Below, in pieces: positions 8,800-17,100 of a DNA stretch of 22,526 nt. Position 1 is the stretch's first letter. The number at the start of each line of letters is the position of its first letter. The notes beneath the pieces were generated by a model. That model was not told the DNA's origin. It did no database searches and saw only the letters and a list, made by a program, of their open reading frames with translations. The position numbers were made by a program, and so were the translations under genes. Source of the DNA: Paralactobacillus_A sp963926925 (GTDB taxonomy: Bacteria; Bacillota; Bacilli; Lactobacillales; Lactobacillaceae); NCBI GenBank assembly GCA_963926925.1, contig CAWUZD010000010.1, positions 1 through 22,526 on the forward strand, written 5' to 3'.

Positions 8800-10175
8800 C
8801 TATTTAAGGAACATTTTCAAAATACCTAAACATTGATGATCTAAGTACTTCCATGGTAAATCGAACCAATTATCTTTTTTCAAAATACCTTGATAATGCG
8901 TCATTGTCATAAAGCTATACTTACCATGATAATGACCCATCCCACTGTTGCCGACACCGCCAAATGGCAAGCTATCATTAGCAAATTGTGAAACAACGTC
9001 ATTAACGCACCCACTACCAAACGCTACTCGTTGAGTAACAGCTTTAATATGTTGCTTATTATTACTAAAGATATATAAAGCTAATGGATGTTCACGGTTT
9101 TGCAATTGTTTGATAACAGTATCCAAATCATCGTACGTAATAATTGGCAAAATTGGTCCAAAAATTTCTGTTTGCATCATTGGTGAAGCAAAGGTAGCAT
9201 CAGTAATTAAAGTTGGAGCAATAGCACATTGTTTCTCATCAAATAATGGACCCACGGATTTAATCGTTTCACCACTTTGATATGTTTTCCGTAATGTATC
9301 TTGTAAACGTGCAAATTGTCGTTCATTAACAATATGTGGATAATCAGGTGAAGCTAATGGCGTTGTGCCATACATCGTAATAATTGCCCGATAAATTTCG
9401 TTAATCAATTGTTTCTTAACATCCCGCTTAACTAATAAATAATCAGGTGCAATGCAAGTTTGCCCAGCATTCATAAACTTACCCCAAACAATCCGCCGTG
9501 CGGCAATGCGCAAATTAGCGGTTTCATCCACAATACATGGTGACTTGCCACCTAATTCCAAAGTTACCGGAATTAAGAACTGGGCCGCTTGCGCCATAAT
9601 TTTTTACCCGTTGCTGGACTACCAGTAAAGAACAAGTAATCCGGCCGTTGGGCAATTAATTGGGCTACGACATGATGATCACCTTGCACGCAATGAATGT
9701 ATTGCGCATCAAAATTATCATTAATTAATTGCGCAATCACTTGTGCAATATGTGGTGCATAGCGTGATACCTTAATTACCGTACAATTACCACTAGCAAT
9801 ACTACCAGCCAATGGTGACAAAGCTAATTGGAATGGATAATTCCACGGACTAATATTTAACACTACCCCATATGGTCGTGGATAAACCCAACTACGGGAA
9901 CTAAATTGTGATAATGGCGTAGCAACTAATTGTGGGCGCATTAAATGCCGCAAATGCCACTTTAAATAACTAATTTCGGCTAAAACTGTCCCAACTTCGG
10001 TTTCAAACGTTTCATAAGCTGATTTATGCAAATCCTGATAAATCGCATCGGCAATCATTGTTTCATTATCCTTAATCACATGGTATAACTTATCCAAATT
10101 ATTCATACAAAGATGATAATCTAATGTCTGCCCACTATTAAAAAACGCATGTTGTTTAGCAATAATATCTTCCAT
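8800..10175 (-). pseudogene. Class 3-type aldehyde dehydrogenase, one-base frameshift
   Basis: NAD(P)-dependent oxidation of an aldehyde to the acid. Frame 1 (10175-9573) carries the N-terminal half up to FFTGSPATGKK. Frame 2 (to 8800) carries the rest: general base Glu in LELGGKS, catalytic Cys in GQTCIAP, then EIFGPILP and LPFGGVGNSGMG. They join at a six-base A tract on the coding strand (9600-9605). A seventh A gives GKKIMAQAAQF and a 458-residue protein, the usual class 3 length. Also odd is VIKVSRYAP where VIKPSEYAP is usual. ATG 10175 was chosen over GTG 10184 because AAGGAG, lying inside the end of fic, is 8 bases upstream of it. It is the third gene of an apparent xre-fic-aldehyde dehydrogenase operon. 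Confidence 0.87.
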
Positions 10176-10180
10176 ATTAC

Positions 10181-10742
10181 TCACTCCTTGATATTTTCTA
10201 ATATTAATTGTTTACTAATTGCCATAATATTCGCATCTTGCAACGCTTTAATCATACAACGACTGTTACGTTGATAGGATAACTTTTGCTGTTTATTTAA
10301 CGCTAATTTAGTAATAAATACTTTAGTAGCACGACCATTACCCTCACAAAACGGATGAAGAAAATTTAAACGATCAAGTAATATTGCATATTGCTGCACA
10401 GTTGGTATTTTTATTTGCTTAATTACCAAAATTTGTTTATTAATCTCATCAATCCCATGTTGTAAAAAAATTAACTGGTAAAAAAGTAGTATCACCTTTT
10501 GATAAATTATAATCACGAACTTGTCCAGCCCATTCATACAACCATGAAAATAATAAATAATGAATCCGTTGTAAATCAGTAAAATCATTAATTACAAGCC
10601 GTGAATCATTTAATATTCGCGCACCAACATAAGCTGCACGCCGGTATTCAATTTGGGCTAACTTAGTCTGATTAAACTCATGAAGTTTATTTTTTAAAGT
10701 ACCATTACTATATTCAAAACGTTGGATTAGTTGTTGGTCCAT
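10181..10742 (-). pseudogene. fic: Fic-domain protein, homopolymer frameshift
   Basis: Fic proteins move AMP or another group from a nucleotide to a target hydroxyl; many are toxins. Frame 1 (10742-10449) gives the N-terminal part ending SKGDTTFLPVNFF. Frame 2 holds the active-site loop HPFCEGNGRATK, a good match to HPFx(D/E)GNGRxxR with Lys last. The break is at T7 on the coding strand (10464-10470); with T6 the join becomes LPVNFLQHGIDEINKQ and the protein is 186 residues. The truncated product lacks the catalytic His, so it should be inactive unless slippage restores frame. The ATG overlaps the upstream helix-turn-helix gene by 16 bases, typical of toxin-antitoxin pairs. I saw no clear inhibitory (S/T)xxxE(G/N) helix within Fic. 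Confidence 0.85.
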
Positions 10743-11140
10743 ACATCATTAATTTCCTTTTCCAAAGTTACATCAGGTTGCTGTATTTGCTTTACTAAAT
10801 TTCTAATATCTTGGGCAGTTGGTTGCCAACCTTCCATAACATTAAAATTAACTGATGAATAAACCGCAAAGAATAATTTTTCAGGAATTTTTACGCCTTG
10901 AATGGTGTGTCTTTTTTCATCAACATCAAATACAAAGGGTTTTGCCGAAAGTTTTTCATCCAATTCATCAATTCGCAAATGTAACGCCTTGGCTAAGGCT
11001 TTTAAAACTCGCACTGACCACGTATCAACGGGTCGGGAAAAAGTCGAACTTAACGTTGTTTCACTAATTGATGATTGCCGCGCAATATCGCGTAATGTTA
11101 ATTGATGTGCTTTTAATAAGTTTTTAACAGCAGCTTCCAT
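10727..11140 (-). CDS. Xre-like helix-turn-helix protein, putative antitoxin/regulator
   Basis: 137 residues. An N-terminal helix-turn-helix lies at about residues 12-36 (LTLRDIARQSSISETTLSS), followed by a helix typical of Xre/Cro proteins (LKALAKALHLRIDELDEK). The C-terminal half (IPEKLFFAVYSSVNFNVMEG, then TAQDIRNLVKQ) I do not recognise. The ATG at 11140 has AGGTGG 5 bases upstream; a longer upstream extension lacks any site. Its 3' end overlaps fic by 16 bases. By position and size it is the likely antitoxin and autoregulator of the fic operon, and may also control the divergent MFS gene through the repeats at 11162-11197. The role is inferred from context. Confidence 0.82.
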   Translation of the reverse strand: MEAAVKNLLKAHQLTLRDIARQSSISETTLSSTFSRPVDTWSVRVLKALAKALHLRIDELDEKLSAKPFVFDVDEKRHTIQGVKIPEKLFFAVYSSVNFNVMEGWQPTAQDIRNLVKQIQQPDVTLEKEINDVWTNN

Positions 11141-11161
11141 AATTCCACCTCTTGTCAAGAT

Positions 11162-11197
11162 TATACGATATTTCGTAATTATGAACAATATATCGTA
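11162..11197. promoter_or_regulatory. Operator-like repeats between the xre and MFS genes
   Basis: Three half-sites are visible: TACGATA and TTTCGTA back to back as a near-palindrome (TACGATATTTCGTA), and TATCGTA about 14 bases further. The outer pair ATACGATA/TATCGTAT is a perfect inverted repeat. It lies directly upstream of the xre start, covering the likely promoter, and upstream of a TATAAT (11222-11227) that would serve the MFS gene. Confidence 0.6.
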
Positions 11198-12656
11198 TTT
11201 TATTATTAATTATTCGCATAATATAATTAAATTATTGTCTTTTCAAAAATTAATAACATCGGAGTATATTATACAAAATAAAGTCACTTTAAAAACAAAA
11301 CTAGCAATCTTATCAGCAGGTTTGTTATCATTCATTGGCATTCTGGTAGAAACATCCCTCAATGTTACCTTTCCTACTTTAATTAAGGTCTTACATGTTT
11401 CACTTGGCACCGTGCAATGGTTAACATCCGGTTATTTACTAATGGTAACCATTGTCATGTCAACTACAGCTTACTTATTACAACGCTTCCGCGCCCGTTA
11501 CTTATTCATAACTGCTATTAGTTGTTTTACGGTCGGCACCTTATTAGGATTATTCACTCCTAACTTCACCGTTTTATTCTGCGGACGGTTATTACAAGCT
11601 GTTTCAACCGGAATTGCTACACCGTTAATGTTTCATATCATTTTAGCAACAGTTCCTACCAGCAAACTTGGTGTTTATAACGGCTTTGCCAGTATGATTA
11701 TTTCCTTTGCACCAGCTTTGGGACCAACTTATGGCGGTTTAATGACCTCATTATTATCATGGCGCTGGATCTTTGGCTGTATCTTACCCGTTTTGTTAGT
11801 GCTCTTCATTTTAGGAATAACAACGATTCGGATTAAAACCTTGCACTTACACCGCCAATTTGACTGGCTGGGATTAATTTTACTTGCACTTGTCTTTACT
11901 GGTTTTGTTGAAACATTCAACTTAGCTGGCCAACATGGCTTTAATAGTCTGATCTTTATTAGTGCCCTCATTATTAGTAGCATCATCTTAGGAGTGACTA
12001 TTTTACATGTTCGTTATGGCAAACGCTCATTATTAAATTTCCACATTCTAACATCACCAATTGTTAGTTTACGGGCGCTAAACTTTGTTATCTTGCAATT
12101 CATTAACATCGGGGCATCATTTGTTATTCCAGTGTTTGTACAAAACTACTTACACGTTGACGCTATGACCGCTGGTTTAATTGTTTTACCAGGTTCAATT
12201 GTTGGTGCTCTAATCGCCCCAATTGCTGGTCAAATTTATGACAAAATCGGTCCACGCTTGCCTTTCTTAATTGCTAACATCGCGATGATGATTGGCACAG
12301 CCTTATTATTCGGGATGACAGCAGGCCTAACTGCTGGCTTAGCCACTATTATTTATATTTGCTTACGTTTTGGTTTCAACTTCGGCTTTGGTAACACTAT
12401 TTCTGATGCTAGTAAGCAAGTTGCTAAAACCGCTAAAGCTGATGTTAATTCATTATTTAATACGCTCCAACAATACGCTGGTTCATTAGGAACAGTGATT
12501 TTATCAGCTATTATTTCGGTAAATGAAATGCATATTAGTAATACTAGTTATGCCACCATGTTAGGCAGTCACTGGGACTTCCTATTACTAACAATCTTAA
12601 CAATCATTGGATTAATCATTACCCTTGTTATTAATCACTTACAAAAACAAAACTAA
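11181..12656 (+). CDS. DHA2-type MFS exporter (EmrB/QacA-like), start uncertain
   Basis: A proton-driven multidrug or metabolite exporter of the 14-helix class. About 14 hydrophobic segments run through 491 residues. Visible motifs are GRLLQAVSTGIATPLMF in helix 4-5 and FAPALGPTYGG (motif C region) in helix 5. The only in-frame ATG near the 5' end is 11181, but it has no ribosome site and lies inside the operator repeats upstream of a TATAAT at 11222-11227. A GGAG at 11261-11264 precedes an ATA codon at 11271 by 6 bases, and that codon matches where homologues start. So the true start may be ATA, or an ATG lost by one G-to-A change. The frame is otherwise intact and ends at the terminator at 12667. 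Confidence 0.85.
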   Translation: MNNISYFIINYSHNIIKLLSFQKLITSEYIIQNKVTLKTKLAILSAGLLSFIGILVETSLNVTFPTLIKVLHVSLGTVQWLTSGYLLMVTIVMSTTAYLLQRFRARYLFITAISCFTVGTLLGLFTPNFTVLFCGRLLQAVSTGIATPLMFHIILATVPTSKLGVYNGFASMIISFAPALGPTYGGLMTSLLSWRWIFGCILPVLLVLFILGITTIRIKTLHLHRQFDWLGLILLALVFTGFVETFNLAGQHGFNSLIFISALIISSIILGVTILHVRYGKRSLLNFHILTSPIVSLRALNFVILQFINIGASFVIPVFVQNYLHVDAMTAGLIVLPGSIVGALIAPIAGQIYDKIGPRLPFLIANIAMMIGTALLFGMTAGLTAGLATIIYICLRFGFNFGFGNTISDASKQVAKTAKADVNSLFNTLQQYAGSLGTVILSAIISVNEMHISNTSYATMLGSHWDFLLLTILTIIGLIITLVINHLQKQN

Positions 12657-12666
12657 TTTAATTATC

Positions 12667-12701
12667 AAAAATACCTAGCAATGAATTTGCTAGGTATTTT
12701 T
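12667..12701. terminator. Bidirectional rho-independent terminator
   Basis: AAAAATACCTAGCAA pairs with TTGCTAGGTATTTTT around a short loop. It lies between the convergent MFS and solute-binding-protein genes, with T-tails in both directions. Confidence 0.92.
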
Positions 12702-12718
12702 AGTATCAGTTAATTTGT

Positions 12719-12770
12719 TTTATAACTTTTTAGAACTTTTATTTTCTTTTAGAAGTTTTTAGAACTTTAT
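12719..12770. repeat. Copy A of a 52-bp repeat made of ~10-bp TTTAGAACTT units
   Basis: By hand alignment 46 of 52 positions match 17101-17152 in the same orientation. Each copy has two units 10 bp apart, a degenerate middle (ATTTT), then two more units 10 bp apart. This copy overlaps the stop codon of the solute-binding protein gene. Confidence 0.8.
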
Positions 12771-14071
12771 TGATTACTCTTAATAATTTGTTCAGTCTTT
12801 TGTTGTAACTGGTTAAGCGCCTGATCAACAGTTTGTTGCTTATTAATCATGTTACTAAATGTTTCTAATTCCTGATTCCGGAATTGTGAATAACCAGGAA
12901 AAGCGGTTTGTTCAAACCCAGATGCCAAGGTTTGGGCGGGTGCTTGATAAATTGGATGAGCTTGTAAGTATTGTTGGTATGCCTTGCTTTGTGCTGCTGA
13001 CTTACGCAATGGCACATAACCCGTCATTTCAGCCCACTTGGTTGTTTCTGGTTTACTCATTAAGAACTTCATAAAGGCCCACGCACCTTCACGTTGTTGC
13101 TTAGTAGCGTGTTTGAAAATTACTAAGTTACTACCAGCTAAAACTGATGCCCGTTTGCCATGATAAGTTGGGAATGGTAACGCACCCCACTTAAATGATG
13201 ATGGGGCATTTTGTTGTAAATGAACAATGCCAGCTGATGTATCAACATAGAATACCGCACTGCCACGTAACCAATCATCATCCCCATATGTAGTAGTTGC
13301 CGTCACAGCTTCATGATCATTAATTAAATTCATAAAGTAATTAGCTGCCGTCTTGGAATTATTGGAATCAATATTAACCTTGAAAGTATTAGGAGTAACT
13401 AAATCTGTTCCTAATTCCTTGGTCATTGATTGATAATCCTGATCAAACGATTTATCTAGTTGTAATAATGCCACATTCGCATGTTTTTGCTTCAAAATTT
13501 GCGCATCTTGTTGCAATTCTTCCCATGACGTTGGTTTCTGTAAACCATACTTATCAAGTAAGGTTTGGTTATAGTAAAGAATATCTAATGACTTCGAAAA
13601 TGGCACTGAATAATAATTACCCTGATACTTAGTATCTTTTAAGAAAGCGGGGTAAATATCATTAAGATCTTTACTACTCAAGTCTCGCTTAATATAACTA
13701 TTTAACGGAATAATTAAATTATTCTTAACATAATCAGGCACAGTTGGATACGTTGCTTGCGCCATTACCGGTAATGTATTGGCTTTAGCAGCAGTCATGA
13801 TTTTTTGATTAAGATTAGTATAACTTGTCTGGGATGTGCAGACTACTTTATACTTATCTTGAGACTTATTAAATTCATTAACCAACTTATGCATACTCTG
13901 GTCATATACGCCACCAAAACCTTCCCAGAAAGAAATAGTTACCTTCTGGTGAGATGATGTGGCACTTTGCTGTTGTTTACCACATGCGCCTAAAGTACAA
14001 GCAAGCCCGAGCACACCTAAACTAACGCCTAGGGCTTTTAAAAAACGATGATGATGTTGTGATTTTTTCAT
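12767..14071 (-). CDS. Extracellular solute-binding lipoprotein (family 1, UgpB-like)
   Basis: 434 residues. A basic, His-rich start, a hydrophobic segment and the lipobox LGAC put the lipidated Cys at residue 30, so it is anchored outside the membrane. The mature protein follows the family 1 binding-protein pattern: FWEGFGGVYDQSMHKLVNEF, then QKIMTAAKANTLPVMAQATY, LDILYYNQTLLDKYGLQKP and a late KWAEMTGYVPLRK. The closest pattern I recall is UgpB, which binds glycerol-3-phosphate or its diesters. That would fit the divergent phosphoesterase, but substrate is not proven. No permease or ABC ATPase is adjacent, so it must use a transporter encoded elsewhere or be an orphan. AGAAGGAGG precedes the start; the promoter is described at 14096. 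Confidence 0.88.
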   Translation of the reverse strand: MKKSQHHHRFLKALGVSLGVLGLACTLGACGKQQQSATSSHQKVTISFWEGFGGVYDQSMHKLVNEFNKSQDKYKVVCTSQTSYTNLNQKIMTAAKANTLPVMAQATYPTVPDYVKNNLIIPLNSYIKRDLSSKDLNDIYPAFLKDTKYQGNYYSVPFSKSLDILYYNQTLLDKYGLQKPTSWEELQQDAQILKQKHANVALLQLDKSFDQDYQSMTKELGTDLVTPNTFKVNIDSNNSKTAANYFMNLINDHEAVTATTTYGDDDWLRGSAVFYVDTSAGIVHLQQNAPSSFKWGALPFPTYHGKRASVLAGSNLVIFKHATKQQREGAWAFMKFLMSKPETTKWAEMTGYVPLRKSAAQSKAYQQYLQAHPIYQAPAQTLASGFEQTAFPGYSQFRNQELETFSNMINKQQTVDQALNQLQQKTEQIIKSNQ

Positions 14072-14095
14072 TTTACTTCCTCCTTCTCATCCCAT

Positions 14096-14161
14096 AACAC
14101 ATTATATTGTGTTATTTTTTTAAAATCAATACTAGATATTGTGTTAGTTATGTCATATAAT
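14096..14161. promoter_or_regulatory. Divergent promoters with palindrome and spaced direct repeat
   Basis: For the minus-strand lipoprotein gene, TTGATT (14124-14129) and TATAAT (14101-14106) are 17 bases apart. The palindrome AACACA-N6-TGTGTT (14096-14113) sits over that -10. For the plus-strand phosphoesterase gene, TATAAT is at 14156-14161. ATATTGTGTTA occurs at 14104-14114 and again at 14136-14146, 32 bp (three helical turns) apart, consistent with one regulator acting on both genes. Confidence 0.6.
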
Positions 14162-14193
14162 CGATTTAATAAAATGTGATTGAGGAGTTAAAA

Positions 14194-15732
14194 ATGAAAC
14201 TAACAATTTTATCTACCAGCGATGTGCATGGTTATATTTATCCAACTGATTTTACCCAAGCCAATCAAAATGACGCACCATACAGCTTAAGTCGTGCGGC
14301 CAGCATCATTGCCCAAGAACGGCAACAAGCAACTGGTCCTGTCATTACATGTGACTTAGGCGACTTTTTACAAGGCTCAGCGCTAGCAACTTACCTTGCT
14401 AAGCAACATAATCCCCGTTTATTACAGGCTTACCAACCCATTAATTATGATTTCGGCTTATTAGGTAATCATGAATTTAATTATGGTCAAACCTTTTTAC
14501 AACAAGCCCTACAATATGCGAACTATCCCATTTTATGTGCTAACATTACTGATCAACATAATCATTACATTGCCGATAGTTTACCTTATAAAATCATGCA
14601 CTTTGGGCAACTAAGTGTTGCTTTTATTGGCGTTACTACAGCCTACATCCCTCACTGGGAAAATCCGGCACATATTACTAATCTTAAGTTTCAAGCCATC
14701 ATCCCCACATTGCGACGCTTAATTCCTTTTCTTCGCAAACAGGTCGATATTATCGTTGTTTGTTATCATGGTGGTTTTGAAAAAGACATTGAAGATGGTT
14801 CACCACTCAGCAATGATTTGGAAAATGAAGGTTATGCGCTCTTACATGAAGTTAAGGGTATTGATGCGCTCGTAACTGGTCACCAACACCTCGTTATTGC
14901 TGGACACTTATGCGGCGTGCCGGTTACCCAACCTGGTAGTCGTGGCGCTTATGTTGGTAAAATCGTCCTCGATATTCAACAACATGATAATGGCACATAT
15001 TATGTCAATGATAGTCAAGCAACTGTAATTCCAACAGCTACCGCAACACCAGATACGGCAGTGCTTAATACCATGACAGATGCTCAACAAGCAACCGAAC
15101 AATGGCTTGACCAACCGGTAGGAACGCTAGCACACGCAGCAACCTTCACCGATGCCTGGCAAGTACGGACACAGGGATGTGCTTATATTACCTTAATTAA
15201 CCAGATTCAAATGGCCGCAATGCACACGGATATTGCCGCGACATCATTATTTAATGACCGTGCCCATGGCTTTGACACCCGTGTGACGATGCGTGATATT
15301 CTGATGAATTACATCTATGCTAATACATTAGTTGCAGAAACAATTATCGGCAGTGAGCTTCGCGCCGCCTTAGAAAAATGTGCCAGTTACTTTACAGTCA
15401 ATGACGGCCAGTTACAAGTTAACCCTGACTTTGATTTTTCATTTAACTATGACATGTACAGTGGTATTGATTACATAATTGACGCCCGCCAACCAATTGG
15501 CCAACGTATTGTTAAACTACGCTATCATGACCATGACGTGCAACCTGACGAAAAACTAACCATTGCTCTTAACCAGTACCGCGGCGTTGGCGGTGGTGAT
15601 TACACGATGTTTAATACTGATAAAATTATTAGTGCTAATCATGACGATATGCTTACTATTATCGCCAAATACTTGGCTGAACATCCCTTACTAGAGATTA
15701 AAGATTGCCATAATTTCAAAGTAATTTACTAA
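14194..15732 (+). CDS. Metallophosphoesterase / 5'-nucleotidase family protein
   Basis: 512 residues. The N-terminal metallophosphoesterase domain has all the metal-ligand blocks: TSDVHGY (Asp10, His12), GDFLQGSA, GNHEFNYG, CYHGGFEKD and GHQH. The C-terminal half is the 5'-nucleotidase domain, with RVTMRDILMNYIYANT and the substrate-stacking region FNYDMYSGIDYIID. Family members release phosphate from nucleotides, 2',3'-cyclic nucleotides or other phosphate esters. Unlike UshA-type enzymes there is no signal peptide or wall anchor, so it should act in the cytoplasm, as YunD-like proteins do. ATG 14194 was chosen over a weak upstream start because TGAGGAG sits 6 bases before it. It is divergent from the UgpB-like lipoprotein gene. 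Confidence 0.92.
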   Translation: MKLTILSTSDVHGYIYPTDFTQANQNDAPYSLSRAASIIAQERQQATGPVITCDLGDFLQGSALATYLAKQHNPRLLQAYQPINYDFGLLGNHEFNYGQTFLQQALQYANYPILCANITDQHNHYIADSLPYKIMHFGQLSVAFIGVTTAYIPHWENPAHITNLKFQAIIPTLRRLIPFLRKQVDIIVVCYHGGFEKDIEDGSPLSNDLENEGYALLHEVKGIDALVTGHQHLVIAGHLCGVPVTQPGSRGAYVGKIVLDIQQHDNGTYYVNDSQATVIPTATATPDTAVLNTMTDAQQATEQWLDQPVGTLAHAATFTDAWQVRTQGCAYITLINQIQMAAMHTDIAATSLFNDRAHGFDTRVTMRDILMNYIYANTLVAETIIGSELRAALEKCASYFTVNDGQLQVNPDFDFSFNYDMYSGIDYIIDARQPIGQRIVKLRYHDHDVQPDEKLTIALNQYRGVGGGDYTMFNTDKIISANHDDMLTIIAKYLAEHPLLEIKDCHNFKVIY

Positions 15733-15736
15733 AAAT

Positions 15737-15780
15737 AAAACACCTAACTATTAGTTTTGTAATGATAGTTAGGTGTTTTT
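15737..15780. terminator. Bidirectional rho-independent terminator
   Basis: AAAACACCTAACTAT pairs with ATAGTTAGGTGTTTT around a ~12-base loop, with A-rich left and T-rich right flanks. It separates the convergent phosphoesterase and small membrane protein genes. Confidence 0.9.
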
Positions 15781-15788
15781 GTTATCTT

Positions 15789-15992
15789 TTAAAAAGCAAT
15801 AAAACTAAGCAGTTCTAACATGTCACACAGCGAACGTTTGATAAAATTACTAATTATGATTTGCTTGGCAAGCTGTGCTTTTTTATCCTTAATTAACTTG
15901 ATTACTGCATAAATGAGATTAATAACTAAGATAACTAATAAGATACTAAGAATTACCTTGTTATTAAATAAGACGTCTTTTTTCACATTCAT
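15789..15992 (-). CDS. Small membrane protein coupled to the AAA ATPase
   Basis: 67 residues with one clear membrane helix (VILSILLVILVINLIYAVIK) preceded by the charged start MNVKKDVLFNNK and followed by a basic stretch (KLIKDKKAQLAKQ), so the C-terminal part probably faces the cytosol. The ATG lies 4 bases after the ATPase stop codon, and GGCAGG is near the right distance, so translation is probably coupled. I do not recognise a family. It may anchor the ATPase at the membrane or be the effector of a two-gene system; both are inference. A longer frame upstream lies inside the ATPase gene and was rejected. Confidence 0.6.
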   Translation of the reverse strand: MNVKKDVLFNNKVILSILLVILVINLIYAVIKLIKDKKAQLAKQIIISNFIKRSLCDMLELLSFIAF

Positions 15993-15996
15993 TGTG

Positions 15997-17076
15997 CTAT
16001 ACCTGCCAGAAGAATTCAGAATTAGGATCTTGGGTAGCTTTGATGAATTGATCAAATAACGGTAATGTATATTGCACCTTACCATATGTGCTTGGCTTGA
16101 TGATGTTCCGATCAAGCATCCGTTTCCGGTATTGTGAAATATAACTAACACTCTTATGCATAACCTTAGCAGTATCTGTTAACTTCGGATAATCAAGAAT
16201 TGTTACTAAATACTTACGGTCAACATCTGAAATGCCCGCAAATATTTTTTGATAAGCATTATTAAATAAAGTAATCTGATATTGTTCCAAAATCTTATCA
16301 AGATTAGCCACACTTGGTGTTAGTTGATTACGCTGTAAATAACGGAAGTAAATATCACCTAGTAATTGAAAGGCATATGAATACCCTTTAGTTAAATTAG
16401 CCATCTTGTGAGCGACAGCAAAGTTATCATCAAAAACATCTTGATAAGCATTTTCCATATCCTGATTATTCAAGGGCTGCATAACAATCTTACGTGAACG
16501 TAGTAAAAACGTTAAACGATCATTGTTTTGCAAATCAAGCACTAAATCAGGTAACCCCGTCATTATGGCAAAAATCGGGAAGTCCTCACGTTTTAAATCA
16601 TTATACTGTTGTGCAAACGCACGAATCGGTTTGGAATCATTAACTTCATCAATCGTAATAACAACATATTTGCCCTGTTTCTTGATACTTTGCAACAATT
16701 CCAACAACATTTCTTCAACGTTATACACTTCTTTGTTTCGTGATAACGTAATCGCCCCAACCTTAACACTTTCAAAAACATTAAATATTTTAGAAAGTTT
16801 CGAACCATGTTGGCGGTATAGTTTTTGCGCTAAATTAGTTAAAATACCTTCTTCATTAATTAAATTAACACAATAGCAATGCGGATCTTGCTTTAGAATT
16901 TGCGAAACTCGTGTTAAGAAACTCGTCTTACCCGAGCCACGCACACCAGTAATAAAGAACGGTTGCGGATAACCATGCTGAATTTCATCAACCAAATCAC
17001 GGATAATATTTTGTTTATCTAAAAAAATTGGGGGAACATTACCAAACGTTGGATTAAAAGGATTACGAGTCTGCAT
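15997..17076 (-). CDS. AAA/STAND-type ATP-binding protein with possible C-terminal winged helix
   Basis: 359 residues. The N-terminal ATPase domain has Walker A GVRGSGKT at 44-51 and Walker B YVVITIDEVND with Asp143-Glu144. Around it the protein resembles the ORC/Cdc6-like and AAA_16 group (NPTFGNVPPIFLDKQ at the start, then FAIMTGLPDLV and RSRKIVMQPL after Walker B). The C-terminal ~90 residues (KYLVTILDYPKLTDTAKVM, then SYISQYRKRMLDRNIIKPS) look like a winged helix. Such proteins are found in mobile and defence-related regions and, in some phages, in replication; this one cannot be assigned. The next gene is a coupled small membrane protein. The start is weakly supported (GAAGG 8 bases upstream). 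A 52-bp phased repeat lies 25-76 bases upstream. Confidence 0.8.
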   Translation of the reverse strand: MQTRNPFNPTFGNVPPIFLDKQNIIRDLVDEIQHGYPQPFFITGVRGSGKTSFLTRVSQILKQDPHCYCVNLINEEGILTNLAQKLYRQHGSKLSKIFNVFESVKVGAITLSRNKEVYNVEEMLLELLQSIKKQGKYVVITIDEVNDSKPIRAFAQQYNDLKREDFPIFAIMTGLPDLVLDLQNNDRLTFLLRSRKIVMQPLNNQDMENAYQDVFDDNFAVAHKMANLTKGYSYAFQLLGDIYFRYLQRNQLTPSVANLDKILEQYQITLFNNAYQKIFAGISDVDRKYLVTILDYPKLTDTAKVMHKSVSYISQYRKRMLDRNIIKPSTYGKVQYTLPLFDQFIKATQDPNSEFFWQV

Positions 17077-17100
17077 ACTTAACCTTCTAACTAAACTTGT

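Noticed and set aside
15993..16151. Upstream extension of the small membrane protein into the ATPase gene
   Set aside because: It overlaps the ATPase C-terminus; the ATG at 15992, directly after the ATPase stop, is a better start.
16523..16876. Plus-strand frame of 117 codons opposite the ATPase Walker B region
   Set aside because: It lies opposite conserved ATPase motifs and lacks a ribosome site.
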